Virus record (IMG/VR): IMGVR_UViG_3300037493_002346
Span: 1 to 49,318 of that record
Source of the DNA: a virus
DNA: 49,318 nt
Reading direction: 5' to 3' (one strand)
The notes below the pieces were generated by a model, which was given only the letters and a program-made list of their open reading frames with translations, made no database searches and was not told the origin of the DNA. A program made the position numbers and the translations under genes. Each line of letters begins with the position of its first letter. Within the stretch, counting starts at the first letter, position 1. This document shows, piece by piece, positions 25,557 to 34,496 of this stretch.

Positions 25557-27463
25557 GTTACGTTCCCCGTAATAACACAAACAGTTCCGGATATAAAGAA
25601 GATGGTTGCAACGCCTCTTGTTGCTAATGTTACCGTCGCTTTGTCTGCATCAGTTCCTGATATATAAGCCGTCGTTATAGTACAAGTGATTGTGATAGAA
25701 GCAGCATTATTATTAAAAACAGAAACAATATCGCCTTCAGCAAAAGTTGCATCTGGAATAACGATTGCGCCAGCAGCACCTACTTGTACATATTTACCGA
25801 CATCGGCTGTTGCAAGCGTATACGAAGCGGTTTTAGTTCCGACGGCAGGCACATTTCGGAAACCGACTTTGTACCCATTGCCGGTTGCATCCATGAAGTT
25901 GAAATCGCCGGAAGCTGAATACAGCGAAATGCCGTTGGACAATGTACCGGCGGGTGCTGTGCCATTGAATATGTCAAGGTGAGCAGCACCAACAGTTGTA
26001 CCGCGAACAGCGGTTCCACCTATAAGAACATTACCGACCGTATCTAAACGCATACGCTCGCCACCAACATCAAAAGTTAATGGCAATGTAGTTCCGCTGC
26101 CTCTGAAGCTGCTGGTAAGTGTTGCGGCTGTTCCAGTAACAACAACACGAACTTCTGATCCGTTTGTTACAGCCGGATCGGTACTCGCAATAAATCCTGA
26201 AGTAGTAGAAGAACCACTAGGAATTGCATAAACCGTTGTTGCGCTGTTGGCCGTACTCGTCTGAAACGCCACACGGTTGGCAAACGTCGCATTGCTGAAG
26301 TCGCCAGTGATGCGGTTGCCTGTGCCGGTGAAGGTCAGGTTGCCGGAGTCAGACAGTGATGTGAACGTGCCAGCAGCAGGAGTTGTTGCACCCACCGTGC
26401 CGTTAATATTGATCGATGCTGTACCTGTCAGGTTTGTGACTGTGCCGCTGGAAGGCGTGCCAAGCGCACCGCCGTTGACGACGAACGCGCCAGCGGTGCC
26501 GACGCTGACGCCAAGGGCGGTAATGACGCCGGTGCCTGTTGTAGTTGTTGCCGGAGCCGCTCCAGCACCACCGCCAAGAACTATTGCACTTGCTGCTAAT
26601 GCAGCAGAGCTTGCCAAGGTTCCTGTAGCAGAGTAATAGAGCACACCGCCAGACGTTCCTGATGTCAGCCCTGTACCGCCATTAGCAACAGGAAGACCCG
26701 TTGCAAAATTTATGTTTGCGTCTGGGAAAGTAATTGTTCTGCTTGCGGTTAATGTCGTTGGCGTTAGAGTTACTTTAAGTGATGTTGTGCCACCAGCGCG
26801 TCCAATAAGTTCAACGCCGTCTTGCGTAGCCGCAGCGCGGGTTAAAATACCTGATGCGCTGGTAGATGTTATTGACGTAAACGCGCCTGTATTGGCAGTA
26901 GTAGCGCCAACCGTACCATTAATATTGATCGATGCAGTCCCGGTCAAATTGGTTACTGTGCCGGAGGACGGCGTACCTAAAGCACCACCGTTGACGACGA
27001 ACGCGCCAGCCGTTCCTACGTTGACGCCAAGTGCGGTAGCAACACCCGTGCCGAAACTTGTAATGCCTGTACCGCCATTGGCTACAGGCAAGGTGCCCGA
27101 TACGTGGGTCGTCAGACCGATCTTGCCCCAGCTCGGCGCTACACTTACGCCGCCTGAGATCAACGCATTGCCTGTGGCCACATCGGCCAGCTTGGACAGA
27201 GCCGTGGTTGTGCTGGCGTAAAGCAGATCGCCTATTGCATAAGACGTTTGGCCAGTGCCGCCTGCCGTGGCAGGTAAGCTTGCTATGGAAGTAAGGGCCG
27301 TGGCGGTAGAGTTAACAACAATGATTGCATTGGCACTAGCCGTCAGGGTAGGCATCTTGTCAAAGCCTGCTGCGATCGAGTCCAGCTCCGCACGCATACT
27401 GGCCGATGTAGCAGCCGAGCCAGTGGTCGGGAAACTACCGTGGTTGTAAAAATCATTTGCCAT
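25553..27463 (-). CDS. Tail fibre protein with long internal repeats
   Basis: 636 residues, Gly/Thr/Ala/Val-rich beta-structure. The block GTAGAFVVNGGALGTPSSG with NLTGTASININGTVGATT occurs twice, separated by about 170 residues, and PVANGGTG-type motifs recur (PATAGGTGQTSYAIGDLLY, PVANGGTGITSFG, PVANGGTGLTSG), as in many phage trimeric fibres. The N terminus MANDFYNHGSFPTTGSAATS is typical of the end that attaches to the podovirus tail. The C-terminal part carries a distinct folded domain ending VCVITGN. Confidence 0.85.
   Translation of the reverse strand: MANDFYNHGSFPTTGSAATSASMRAELDSIAAGFDKMPTLTASANAIIVVNSTATALTSIASLPATAGGTGQTSYAIGDLLYASTTTALSKLADVATGNALISGGVSVAPSWGKIGLTTHVSGTLPVANGGTGITSFGTGVATALGVNVGTAGAFVVNGGALGTPSSGTVTNLTGTASININGTVGATTANTGAFTSITSTSASGILTRAAATQDGVELIGRAGGTTSLKVTLTPTTLTASRTITFPDANINFATGLPVANGGTGLTSGTSGGVLYYSATGTLASSAALAASAIVLGGGAGAAPATTTTGTGVITALGVSVGTAGAFVVNGGALGTPSSGTVTNLTGTASININGTVGATTPAAGTFTSLSDSGNLTFTGTGNRITGDFSNATFANRVAFQTSTANSATTVYAIPSGSSTTSGFIASTDPAVTNGSEVRVVVTGTAATLTSSFRGSGTTLPLTFDVGGERMRLDTVGNVLIGGTAVRGTTVGAAHLDIFNGTAPAGTLSNGISLYSASGDFNFMDATGNGYKVGFRNVPAVGTKTASYTLATADVGKYVQVGAAGAIVIPDATFAEGDIVSVFNNNAASITITCTITTAYISGTDADKATVTLATRGVATIFFISGTVCVITGNVT
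26390..27050 (-). repeat. Two ~145-bp direct repeats inside the tail fibre gene
   Basis: Copies at about 26390-26535 and 26905-27050 encode the same roughly 48-residue block. They differ mainly at synonymous positions, so the duplication is not very recent. They may promote recombination that changes fibre length. Confidence 0.8.
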
Positions 27464-29511
27464 TATCGCAATCCTCTACGGGTGGTGTAGTGCAATATCA
27501 CGCTGTTTATAGTAAACGGCTGGTAGTAAGGTGAGTCAGATGAGATGCGAAGCAAAATGTTTTCTCCCGTACCTTTGATCTCTACGTCGGTCGGTGACAA
27601 AGTTCTACCATCCCATACAAACAAATCCCAGAAAACCGAATCCCAATAACTGGCTGCAAAATTATTTGGATACGCAGCAGCTGACTCTTGTCCTATGTAG
27701 GTACTTGAATAGCCGAGGTCGTAAGCAAATTGAAATTCGCAATAACCGCTACCTGTAATTTCAAAAGAACCGCGACGGTATCTCTTTAATAGCCGTGGCG
27801 AGTTTTCTGAGTTGTAATTCAGTTCAAGAGTAGCATTGATGTTTTCGCCATCAAATGATGTTCCAACATCTAGTGCATAAACAAAACCGTTATCAGAACC
27901 AAAGAACATTGTCTCAGTGGTAAACGAATCTGTTGATTCGCAAGCACAAGTAACCTGATCTGGAAAACGAACCGGCATTGCCCCAAGCATTTGGCCGTTG
28001 GCAATTGTTATGTAGAGTGCGTAACCGTCTGAGAAAAATAAACGATACTGTGATTTCTCTCGATTTAGTCCGCTTGCAGTTACAAGGTTTCGCCGAGACT
28101 GTGTGAACGGACGTATGTTCAAAGTCACCGCAGCCGTATCAAAGTTGCCGTAGCTTAGAGTTGCCTGCAACGTTATCACGCCGCGATTGTCAAACGTATA
28201 GGTTTGGCCAAGATTCTGACCACTGTAAGCTTTTGCACCAGCGCCGGTATTGTAAGCAGATAGGGTCCAACTTGTTGAATCTGTGCCGTACAGAATGTAC
28301 GTAAAATTATCTGAGTAAACAGCCATCGCCCCGGTCGTTTGATCTCCGGGCTGAATAACCAAAGCCGTTATCGGTTCTGGCTGAACAATCTCCCCTGCAC
28401 CCAACAGTGGCGTCCATTGATAGGGAGAACTGATAGCCGAAAATTGCAATGATGGGCCAAAAGAAAAAAACAAATGTTGCTTATGAACCGCAACGTGATT
28501 CGGTGTATCCGTAGCCATGCCGGTGTGGATGGGCACGTATGTTGTGCCGTCAAATTCAAAACCTCGATTAACGTTATCGCAACCGTAAATTCGAAGGTTT
28601 AAATCTGTTCCGCCAAAATTACCGGCTACGGTTTCGACTCGACCGTTGGGCGCAAGAGTGATTGCGGTTTGAACTGCAACAACGGTTGCTTTATTAGATG
28701 CGGATACTTGAAGAAGTTCTGCGGCGGTAAAATTTCCAGAGGCGCTGGCAAATATTAAACGGCCTGCTGCTGTCCCGGCTGTCCAGCTTCCGGTCTCAAG
28801 AACAACCCGAGTCACTGTGGCGGTTCTGCCGCTGCTTGCACCAGTGATCACATTACCTTCAAATATCTCGGCGGTGCCCGTATTAAAACTTAGCTCAAAT
28901 CCAAGGGCCACGTTGACCCAGCCTGCACTGGTGGATTTATAAATAGCCATTGCAGTACCGGCGGCATCGTTTCGCCATGCATAAACGGTACCGCCTAATT
29001 CCACCACGCCACGTATGGGGCCGCTGCCGGGAACCACTGTTATATCAGTTCGATAGACGTTAGCTGCAAGACCAAAATATTCGGCTTCTTCCGCAGAAGT
29101 TACACTGGCCGTTGCGGCTAAAGCAGCAACCGTACCTTTAGCCACGCCAAGAACGTTGATCGTTTCACCAAGGGTAAAAGCGCCCGTGGACTTTGTGTAG
29201 TAAACGCTTCCGCCGTCAATTGCAATAACGGTGCCGGACCTACCTGAAGTGACGCCAACGATTGAATCGTTTACGCTAATTGCACCGGTCAAACTGATTT
29301 GGATTGATGCGTATGTGGCAGAAGAAGGCGCTGGCCTACCGTCAAACCTTTCATACCCGGCAATGCGGGTATAGCCGCCGGTGATAGATACTTCAAAGTT
29401 GTATGCGTCTCGCGCAACGCCGGCGGGGATTGCCAGCGTCGGGGTGATAAGGTCAAGTCCACCTTTAAGGTAGACCAGATCATATTGAACTTGTGGCGCA
29501 GGCATTGGCAC
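27463..29511 (-). CDS. Tail tubular protein B (T7 gp12-like nozzle)
   Basis: 682 residues. The start, YLKGGLDLITPTLAIPAG, is characteristic of gp12-type tail nozzle proteins, and the rest is beta-propeller-like (TALVIQPGDQTTGAMAVYSD, TYILYGTDSTSWTL). Two insertions with the pattern SGRSGTV / SGRTATV followed by GAFTLGETI / GNFTAAELL are repeated Ig- or beta-hairpin-like modules near 88-120 and 225-285. The start is a GTG with AAGGAG 8 nt upstream. Confidence 0.88.
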   Translation of the reverse strand: MPMPAPQVQYDLVYLKGGLDLITPTLAIPAGVARDAYNFEVSITGGYTRIAGYERFDGRPAPSSATYASIQISLTGAISVNDSIVGVTSGRSGTVIAIDGGSVYYTKSTGAFTLGETINVLGVAKGTVAALAATASVTSAEEAEYFGLAANVYRTDITVVPGSGPIRGVVELGGTVYAWRNDAAGTAMAIYKSTSAGWVNVALGFELSFNTGTAEIFEGNVITGASSGRTATVTRVVLETGSWTAGTAAGRLIFASASGNFTAAELLQVSASNKATVVAVQTAITLAPNGRVETVAGNFGGTDLNLRIYGCDNVNRGFEFDGTTYVPIHTGMATDTPNHVAVHKQHLFFSFGPSLQFSAISSPYQWTPLLGAGEIVQPEPITALVIQPGDQTTGAMAVYSDNFTYILYGTDSTSWTLSAYNTGAGAKAYSGQNLGQTYTFDNRGVITLQATLSYGNFDTAAVTLNIRPFTQSRRNLVTASGLNREKSQYRLFFSDGYALYITIANGQMLGAMPVRFPDQVTCACESTDSFTTETMFFGSDNGFVYALDVGTSFDGENINATLELNYNSENSPRLLKRYRRGSFEITGSGYCEFQFAYDLGYSSTYIGQESAAAYPNNFAASYWDSVFWDLFVWDGRTLSPTDVEIKGTGENILLRISSDSPYYQPFTINSVILHYTTRRGLR

Positions 29512-29523
29512 GGCTGCGTCTCC

Positions 29524-30213
29524 TTACGCCAAAGGCGGTCCGCTAACGGTTGTTGGGAGCTGGTCAATGTCAATGCGTGAGGAAAGGCGTTTGTATTCAA
29601 ACTCACCGCGAGACATGACTTCAGGGGCAGCTTCATAGCCAGCGTAATACATCATCGCTCGGTAAACAATGACCATGTGAAAGCGGCTTGGTATAGCCGG
29701 TATATCAGCGTCAACTAAAAGCTCAAGCGGCTGAGTGTAATACTCGCCGGTGATTACATAAGGAATGTCGGGTATCGCACCAAAGCCAAGGTTCTTGTGC
29801 GGATCGATAGTGACGACAACAGGGCGCGTATAAGTGTTGCGCATGTTGGCGTAAATGTACAGGTTGCGAAACGTCGTCCACTCCATGTAATTCATCAACT
29901 GCTCGTCGGTGTAGTTTGACCCCACGCTCGAACACCGGAAGCTGTCACGCTTCCAATTTCCGAACGTGGCCATAGTCAAACCGGCTTCCACCGGTGTGTA
30001 GATTTGTTGCAGCGCAACGGTATTAAACTGAAATGGTTCCCGCAAAAACAGCCAGTCTTCCTTGCTCGTTTGGATATCATTCCATGCGGTTTGAATCCAT
30101 GTGACCATGCGTGCGTTTTCGCTGCCGGCAAGCTGGCCGGCAACGGTAGACAACGGTGGTCCAGAGACGCCGCACTCAACGCGCAGCTGGTTGACTAGCT
30201 GTAGGAAATTCAT
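29524..30213 (-). CDS. Tail tubular protein A (T7 gp11-like adaptor)
   Basis: 229 residues of the gp11 adaptor type, which sits between portal and nozzle. NFLQLVNQLRVECGVSG, then ARMVTWIQTAWNDIQTSKEDW at the N terminus and RFHMVIVYRAMMYYAGYEAA near the C terminus are the usual conserved blocks. It precedes the gp12-like gene as in other podoviruses. The start overlaps the previous stop by 4 nt. Confidence 0.85.
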   Translation of the reverse strand: MNFLQLVNQLRVECGVSGPPLSTVAGQLAGSENARMVTWIQTAWNDIQTSKEDWLFLREPFQFNTVALQQIYTPVEAGLTMATFGNWKRDSFRCSSVGSNYTDEQLMNYMEWTTFRNLYIYANMRNTYTRPVVVTIDPHKNLGFGAIPDIPYVITGEYYTQPLELLVDADIPAIPSRFHMVIVYRAMMYYAGYEAAPEVMSRGEFEYKRLSSRIDIDQLPTTVSGPPLA

Positions 30214-30629
30214 GCGGGTTCAGCCAATATGTGATTGAGCCATGCGCGACCACGGGGGTTCTTGTCTTCCACCAGATCGAATGGATATGACAAGCCGTGA
30301 CGCGCACGCATCTCGATTTGATCAGGAGCTGCTGGGTTATGTACGTGCTGGCTGTAACGCGTCTCTTTCATGCGTGCCAGAATCTCTACGTACTTTCTTT
30401 TTACGTCGGTTGGCATGCCACGGACGATAGGTTGATTCATACCGTTGCAATTGACAATGACGTGAGGCGATTGGTTTTCGTCAGTCGTCGCATGAACAAG
30501 AACAGTAACAATTTCGTTCATGAAAGATTCTTCCGCTGCCAACTCACGAAAATCTTTTACAGCCGCTACCGGTTCGATTGTCGGGGTATCGTCGCTAATC
30601 TCGATCCCTGTCATTTTATTTTTACTCAT
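30210..30629 (-). CDS. Hypothetical protein before the tail-tube genes
   Basis: 139 residues, soluble. Contains FMNEIVTVLVHATTDENQ, GMNQPIVRGMPTDVKRKYVE and RHGLSYPFDLVEDKNPRGR. Such a gene often precedes the gp11-like gene in podoviruses with N4 gp56-type capsids; its role is unknown. AAGGAG lies upstream of the ATG. It is the first gene after the terminator at 30665-30694, so it depends on readthrough or another promoter. Confidence 0.65.
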   Translation of the reverse strand: MSKNKMTGIEISDDTPTIEPVAAVKDFRELAAEESFMNEIVTVLVHATTDENQSPHVIVNCNGMNQPIVRGMPTDVKRKYVEILARMKETRYSQHVHNPAAPDQIEMRARHGLSYPFDLVEDKNPRGRAWLNHILAEPA

Positions 30630-30664
30630 TTGCCATTCTCCTTACGTTGAAAAAACAAGCCGTC

Positions 30665-30694
30665 AAAAAAGGAAGGCCACCGGAGTGGCCTTCC
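30665..30694 (-). terminator. Strong intrinsic terminator after the decoration-type genes
   Basis: Perfect 10-bp stem GGAAGGCCAC/GTGGCCTTCC (30671-30680 with 30685-30694) and a 4-nt loop, followed on the minus strand by six T. It separates the highly expressed capsid-proximal genes from the tail genes and probably lowers tail-gene expression. Confidence 0.9.
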
Positions 30695-30727
30695 AAAAGT
30701 CCCTCGGAGAGAGGAGAGACGGCAACC

Positions 30728-31168
30728 TTACAGTGCTGCGCCGGGCATGACTGAACAGTCGAAGAAGGTGTCAGTAACACCTGTTGCGCCCAGATCGGTG
30801 CTGCCGGGGGTGAAGGTAACCGAGCTGCTTGTCACGACCTTGATCAGGCCAACCAGTGCCACGTTAGCGGTGGTCTGGGTTGGGACTGGGCAAGGATCAG
30901 CAGCGTCAACGACTGGGCCACGGGTGTTGCTCAAGTTACCGCTGGTGTCGATCCAGACAGCGTACAGAGCTGCGCTAGAAGGAGGAACGGTACCGATGCC
31001 TGAAGTAAACGCGACGTTATCCGTAGCGGCTTTGGACTTGAACACACCGTTGATGGTGAAAGCCAAAGTGTTGACGGTCTTGTAGGTGTTTGCGTTGGTA
31101 CCTTCTGCAAGGCCAGCCGCAGTCAGTGACTGAAAGCCACTGTTAATTTGTTCAATATTGTATGACAT
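30728..31168 (-). CDS. Probable virion protein, unknown role
   Basis: 146 residues, beta-rich and Thr/Ser/Ala-rich (FTINGVFKSKAATDNVAFTS, SAALYAVWIDTSGNLSNT, VVTSSSVTFTPGSTDLGA). Its composition, its place right after the capsid gene and the strong terminator behind it suggest an abundant head-decoration or similar structural protein. No family recognised. Confidence 0.62.
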   Translation of the reverse strand: MSYNIEQINSGFQSLTAAGLAEGTNANTYKTVNTLAFTINGVFKSKAATDNVAFTSGIGTVPPSSAALYAVWIDTSGNLSNTRGPVVDAADPCPVPTQTTANVALVGLIKVVTSSSVTFTPGSTDLGATGVTDTFFDCSVMPGAAL

Positions 31169-31188
31169 GGTGAAATTCCTTAAAAAGA

Positions 31189-31686
31189 TTAGGAGACAGT
31201 TGCCGAGAACGGAGTTGCTTCCGTACCAGTGGCTTTAGTGTGTACGCTAACAAGGTATGTACCGGCGATTGCGTCAATAATTTCAATGAGATCACCAGCA
31301 AATCCACCTAACGTAGTACCGTTAAGTGTAATGGTGTCATCAGTAGCGGCGGTAGCATAGCCAAGTACAGCAGCTGCGCCATCGCTAATTACGTATGCAC
31401 GGCCTGACATTACATCAGTAGCATTTGCCACCTTGATGGTGGTGCTGTTTGAAGTAATGGTGGTGCCTATAAAGAATCGGTATACTGAACCAGTACCTGT
31501 TGCAGCTGGCAATGTTACTGCACAACCTGCGGCGGCATTGATTGTAATAGTCCGACCCGCATGTACTTCGCGACTGCAAACTATTGAAGCGGTAGTTGTA
31601 ATTGGCGGCGTAGCTATTACTGCACCAACTACATCGCCAACTAATTCTCCAGAATTAAGGAGGCTATAAAAATGTGGATTACTCAT
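31189..31686 (-). CDS. Probable head decoration protein
   Basis: 165 residues, beta-rich, with a segment common in phage decoration and spike proteins: HAGRTITINAAAGCAVTLPA, then GTGSVYRFFIGTTITSNS and a C-terminal AGTYLVSVHTKATG. It lies directly downstream of the major capsid gene, the usual place for a decoration gene. Assignment by composition and context. Confidence 0.62.
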   Translation of the reverse strand: MSNPHFYSLLNSGELVGDVVGAVIATPPITTTASIVCSREVHAGRTITINAAAGCAVTLPAATGTGSVYRFFIGTTITSNSTTIKVANATDVMSGRAYVISDGAAAVLGYATAATDDTITLNGTTLGGFAGDLIEIIDAIAGTYLVSVHTKATGTEATPFSATVS

Positions 31687-31707
31687 GGTGTGTTCCTTTT
31701 AATAGAT

Positions 31708-31727
31708 GCCGGGGCCGAAGCCCCGGC
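31708..31727 (-). promoter_or_regulatory. UUCG-type stem-loop between capsid and decoration genes
   Basis: Perfect 8-bp stem GCCGGGGC/GCCCCGGC with, on the minus strand, the very stable loop TTCG. There is no T-tract, so it is less a terminator than an mRNA 3'-end stabiliser or partial terminator for the capsid message. Confidence 0.75.
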
Positions 31728-31733
31728 TAATCA

Positions 31734-32792
31734 TTAGAGAGCGGTCACACCGGCTTCGATACGGCCCATCCATGCGTCGTTCAGACGCACGGTAGCAAAC
31801 CATGTCGAGGCACCAACGTAGCCGAACTGGCCCAGTGGGTTGGCGTGGTTAGTCTGCGATGCCTTCAGGACGACAGGCTTGATAGCCTGCATGCCTTTCA
31901 GTGCAACCTGACCCCAAGCGTCTTCACCGATGACGATGAATGGGTACACGTCCACGTTAGCAGCACCGACCGACAGCATGCCGTTCAGCGTAGCCGAACC
32001 GGCAGCAGCGAACGAAGTCAGCAGGGGCGAGGAGATGAAACGGAAGTCTTCGCATGCGCCGATCTCGCGATCGTGGATAGGCTTGAACGAACCGTAGTCT
32101 TCAACGCGGGTGAAACCGGGCAGGTTACGGATGTCAGAAACAGCATCAGTGTGGCAGAACACGATATACGCAGGCTGCACAGCGCGAGTACCGAAATTAA
32201 CGCCGGGAGCCAGACGCGAAGTCACGCGACGGCAGCGGTTCGATTCCAGAGTACGTGCGGTCTTACGGATAGCGTTCAGGCTGATTGCGGTGTTGACAGC
32301 AGAGCGGCTGGTGCCGTTTGCGTAGACAACAGTCGAGCCAGCTTTCAGAACACCGTAACGGACCAGTTCCATTACCTCGGCCAGAGTCTCGCCAGTCAGC
32401 TTGACCATTTCGCCGGGGATGTCATCTTCATACAGCTGCTCAACTTTCGAGCTGTACTTGAACAGAACGCCGTACTGCTGCAGGGTGACAGTCACGTCTT
32501 GGAAAGAGATCGTGTTGCTGTTAGGCGTAACGCCTTCAGCCAGCACGAAGTTCGAAGCTGTGATCTGTGGGGTGCCCTGATAACGTGCCGAACCTTCAAC
32601 AGTGGTACCAGCAGTCGAAGCACCGAAAGGCAGTGTACGACGGAAAACCAGAGTGTCGGTCGAGTTCATTGGCATCTCGCGCTGGGTACCGAAGTCGCCC
32701 AGAACTGTGATGGGTTGTGCATGCTCAAGCATGCCTTGTGCGGCGCGGATTAGGTTACGCGACGCTACGGTTGAATAATTTTGAATAGCCAT
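31734..32792 (-). CDS. Major capsid protein, N4 gp56 family
   Basis: 352 residues with the features of the N4 gp56 capsid family (HK97 fold): an N-terminal arm (ASRNLIRAAQGMLEHAQPI), the FRRTLPFGAST segment, FKYSSKVEQLYEDDIPGEM in the spine-helix region, and FCHTDAVSDIRNLPGFTRVE with a C-terminal GQVALKGMQAIKPVVLK. No protease or delta domain is visible, and a separate scaffold gene precedes it. It forms the icosahedral head. Confidence 0.92.
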   Translation of the reverse strand: MAIQNYSTVASRNLIRAAQGMLEHAQPITVLGDFGTQREMPMNSTDTLVFRRTLPFGASTAGTTVEGSARYQGTPQITASNFVLAEGVTPNSNTISFQDVTVTLQQYGVLFKYSSKVEQLYEDDIPGEMVKLTGETLAEVMELVRYGVLKAGSTVVYANGTSRSAVNTAISLNAIRKTARTLESNRCRRVTSRLAPGVNFGTRAVQPAYIVFCHTDAVSDIRNLPGFTRVEDYGSFKPIHDREIGACEDFRFISSPLLTSFAAAGSATLNGMLSVGAANVDVYPFIVIGEDAWGQVALKGMQAIKPVVLKASQTNHANPLGQFGYVGASTWFATVRLNDAWMGRIEAGVTAL

Positions 32793-32815
32793 TGCTGTTC
32801 CTTTACTTGATTAAG

Positions 32816-33745
32816 TTAAAACCCGCGCTGCGCTTTAGTTTTTTCGCGCTTTGCGGCTTCGTAATTCCAAAGCTCTTCTGGTGACATGTCGTCCAATGTT
32901 TTGGGCGGCGGTGTCTGGCCGGGTCGAGTTGTCGCGGCAGCAGCAAGTCGCTGCCCACGCTCTTGTCTGATATCCGACGCTGAACGTTTCTTCGTTTCGT
33001 GGAACAAGTCCAGCATACGAATAGCGTCCCGCGCTGAGTCACTGTTTGCCAGAGAACGTGTTTCAGGCGACTGTACGGTGAACCATTGCGTGAACTCCAA
33101 AGTGTTCACGGTGTCCTTCCAGTTCTCGTACTTACCATCTACACGCGCCTCTTCGATGGCTTGTCTCATCTCTACTTTGGTCTGGTCAACCTGCTGCTGC
33201 ACGAATGCGGCAACTTGCTGGGGGTCAAGCCCCTGCTGTGACTGAACGGACCCTAGCTTAGACGCGACATACTCCTCCATCGCTCCAGCCCACTCGGGGA
33301 AATCTTCCTTGAGCTGCTCCCACTTTTCCGGGTTCTTGGCTGCATTAACGATCTGTCCCTGAGACGGAGCTTCTTGCGGGGCAACTTGTTGTTGCGCCAC
33401 TCGGGCTTGTTGGAACTCACGCTGCATCGCGGCCACACGACCTTCGGCAGTTTTTACATGGTGCAGCAGTTGAGCATTGGCGGTTGCCAGTTCGTCGATC
33501 TGAGCAAGCTTCGCTCTTACAACGTCTGATAGACCAGCCAGTGGGTCTTCCGGCTCTACATCGGGCGCGGCTTCTTCAGCAATTGGTTCGTCTTCCAGCA
33601 GCAAGTCTTCCGGTGCTGTGGCCATTGACTGGTTTGCGGACTGATCGTCAGCATCCAGTTTTGCGGCCTCTTCATCCCAAAGCTGTTGTGCTTCCTCCGG
33701 TGATAGTTGGTTTTCTTCCACTTTGCTCTCCAATAAAAAAGCCAT
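32816..33745 (-). CDS. Scaffolding protein carrying two WxxEAAK motifs
   Basis: 309 residues, acidic and mostly coiled coil (DELATANAQLLHHVKTAEGR, AAMQREFQQARVAQQQ), the normal look of a phage scaffold, and directly before the capsid gene. It has the motif LWDEEAAKL at 22-30 and LWNYEAAKREK at 292-302, close to the basic C terminus (KTKAQRGF). Scaffold C termini usually bind the coat. The ATG at 33745 has a poor Shine-Dalgarno; a GTG at residue 9 (GGAGAG upstream) is an alternative start. Confidence 0.85.
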   Translation of the reverse strand: MAFLLESKVEENQLSPEEAQQLWDEEAAKLDADDQSANQSMATAPEDLLLEDEPIAEEAAPDVEPEDPLAGLSDVVRAKLAQIDELATANAQLLHHVKTAEGRVAAMQREFQQARVAQQQVAPQEAPSQGQIVNAAKNPEKWEQLKEDFPEWAGAMEEYVASKLGSVQSQQGLDPQQVAAFVQQQVDQTKVEMRQAIEEARVDGKYENWKDTVNTLEFTQWFTVQSPETRSLANSDSARDAIRMLDLFHETKKRSASDIRQERGQRLAAAATTRPGQTPPPKTLDDMSPEELWNYEAAKREKTKAQRGF

Positions 33746-33778
33746 CTCTCGATGACTTTGAACAACGGTTAAGCGGGA

Positions 33779-33982
33779 TTATTCGTCCGGCTGAACCACC
33801 ACACCCCGAGTTGCCTCATTAGGCAAGTCGAGAAATCTTTTTATAAATCGAATCTCACCTCGCAGCAACGCCGTCTCGGTATCGGAGAGGTTGACGGCGT
33901 CGTTTTTATCGCGGCATTTGCGTAGCTGCTCTTCAGCCCACTTACGCATCACATGCCACTCTGGCGAATTAAAATTGATCAT
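33779..33982 (-). CDS. Small helical protein before scaffold
   Basis: 67 residues from the ATG at 33982: INFNSPEWHVMRKWAEEQLR, then ALLRGEIRFIKRFLDLPN. This is a common short gene type in capsid modules of podoviruses, with no known function. The start is only 3 nt after the T-tract of the leader hairpin and has no Shine-Dalgarno. A GTG at 34027 would read through the hairpin, and the ATG at 33949 has GAGTGG upstream, so the start is uncertain. Confidence 0.6.
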   Translation of the reverse strand: MINFNSPEWHVMRKWAEEQLRKCRDKNDAVNLSDTETALLRGEIRFIKRFLDLPNEATRGVVVQPDE

Positions 33983-33985
33983 AAT

Positions 33986-34010
33986 AAAAAAGCCAGCGCG
34001 AGGCTGGCTT
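33986..34010 (-). terminator. Leader hairpin with U-tract after promoter B
   Basis: Stem AAGCCAGC/GCTGGCTT (33990-33997 with 34003-34010) and a 5-nt loop, followed on the minus strand by TTTTTT. It is located between promoter B and the first gene of the scaffold/capsid block. Confidence 0.8.
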
Positions 34011-34042
34011 TCAGAAATTTTGGACACAGGGTCTCTGCAAAA

Positions 34043-34072
34043 ATTCTACCTTTTATCATAGGATTTGTGCAA
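34043..34072 (-). promoter_or_regulatory. Leftward late promoter B
   Basis: Minus strand: -35 TTGCAC (34067-34072), an 18-nt spacer and -10 TAGAAT (34043-34048). The downstream sequence TTTTGCAGAGACCC is shared with promoter A. It heads the scaffold and capsid block, whose products are needed in large amounts. Confidence 0.65.
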
Positions 34073-34119
34073 CATTTTTATTTGCATAGCCCTGCATTGC
34101 TTTGCAGCGGTTTGCCCTA

Positions 34120-34485
34120 TCAAAGCGGCGATTTTCCGTATCTGTAGAAAACAGCTGCGGTAACTTTAAAAGCTGAACCTGTGCCGCCGGTAATGTTTGG
34201 GCGGATGAACGCAGGCATCTCTTGGCAAATATGATTTGCCCCAGAGGTGTAGGCCATGTTAGCTGTGCCGCCGCGCTGGGTTAGCGGATGCCAGTTTGTA
34301 CCATCGTTTGATCCTTGGAAAGTAACTGTTGATCCACTAAACGTACCTGAAACTTGAAGTGTTATGTCGGCTAAAGCATGTAAGCTAAAAGGTGCGCCAG
34401 AGTCGCCGGTCGCCATAGCGTTCCAAGTAACAAGAACGCCGCCTGATGCTGTGTCGCGATCAGTGGTAGGTACGATAGTTGCCAT
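34120..34485 (-). CDS. Small beta-rich structural protein
   Basis: 121 residues: FSLHALADITLQVSGTFSGS, TVTFQGSNDGTNWHPLTQR and AFIRPNITGGTGSAFKVTA. This reads like an immunoglobulin-like or decoration-type phage structural protein. It lies between the small gene at 34497 and promoter B, in the portal-to-capsid interval. A head-decoration or head-completion role is inferred. Confidence 0.68.
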   Translation of the reverse strand: MATIVPTTDRDTASGGVLVTWNAMATGDSGAPFSLHALADITLQVSGTFSGSTVTFQGSNDGTNWHPLTQRGGTANMAYTSGANHICQEMPAFIRPNITGGTGSAFKVTAAVFYRYGKSPL

Positions 34486-34496
34486 GATTATTTCCT

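Noticed and set aside
24765-25580. Plus-strand Ser/Thr-rich ORF opposite the adhesin
   Set aside because: It is the complement of the Gly/Pro codon repeats and has no independent support.
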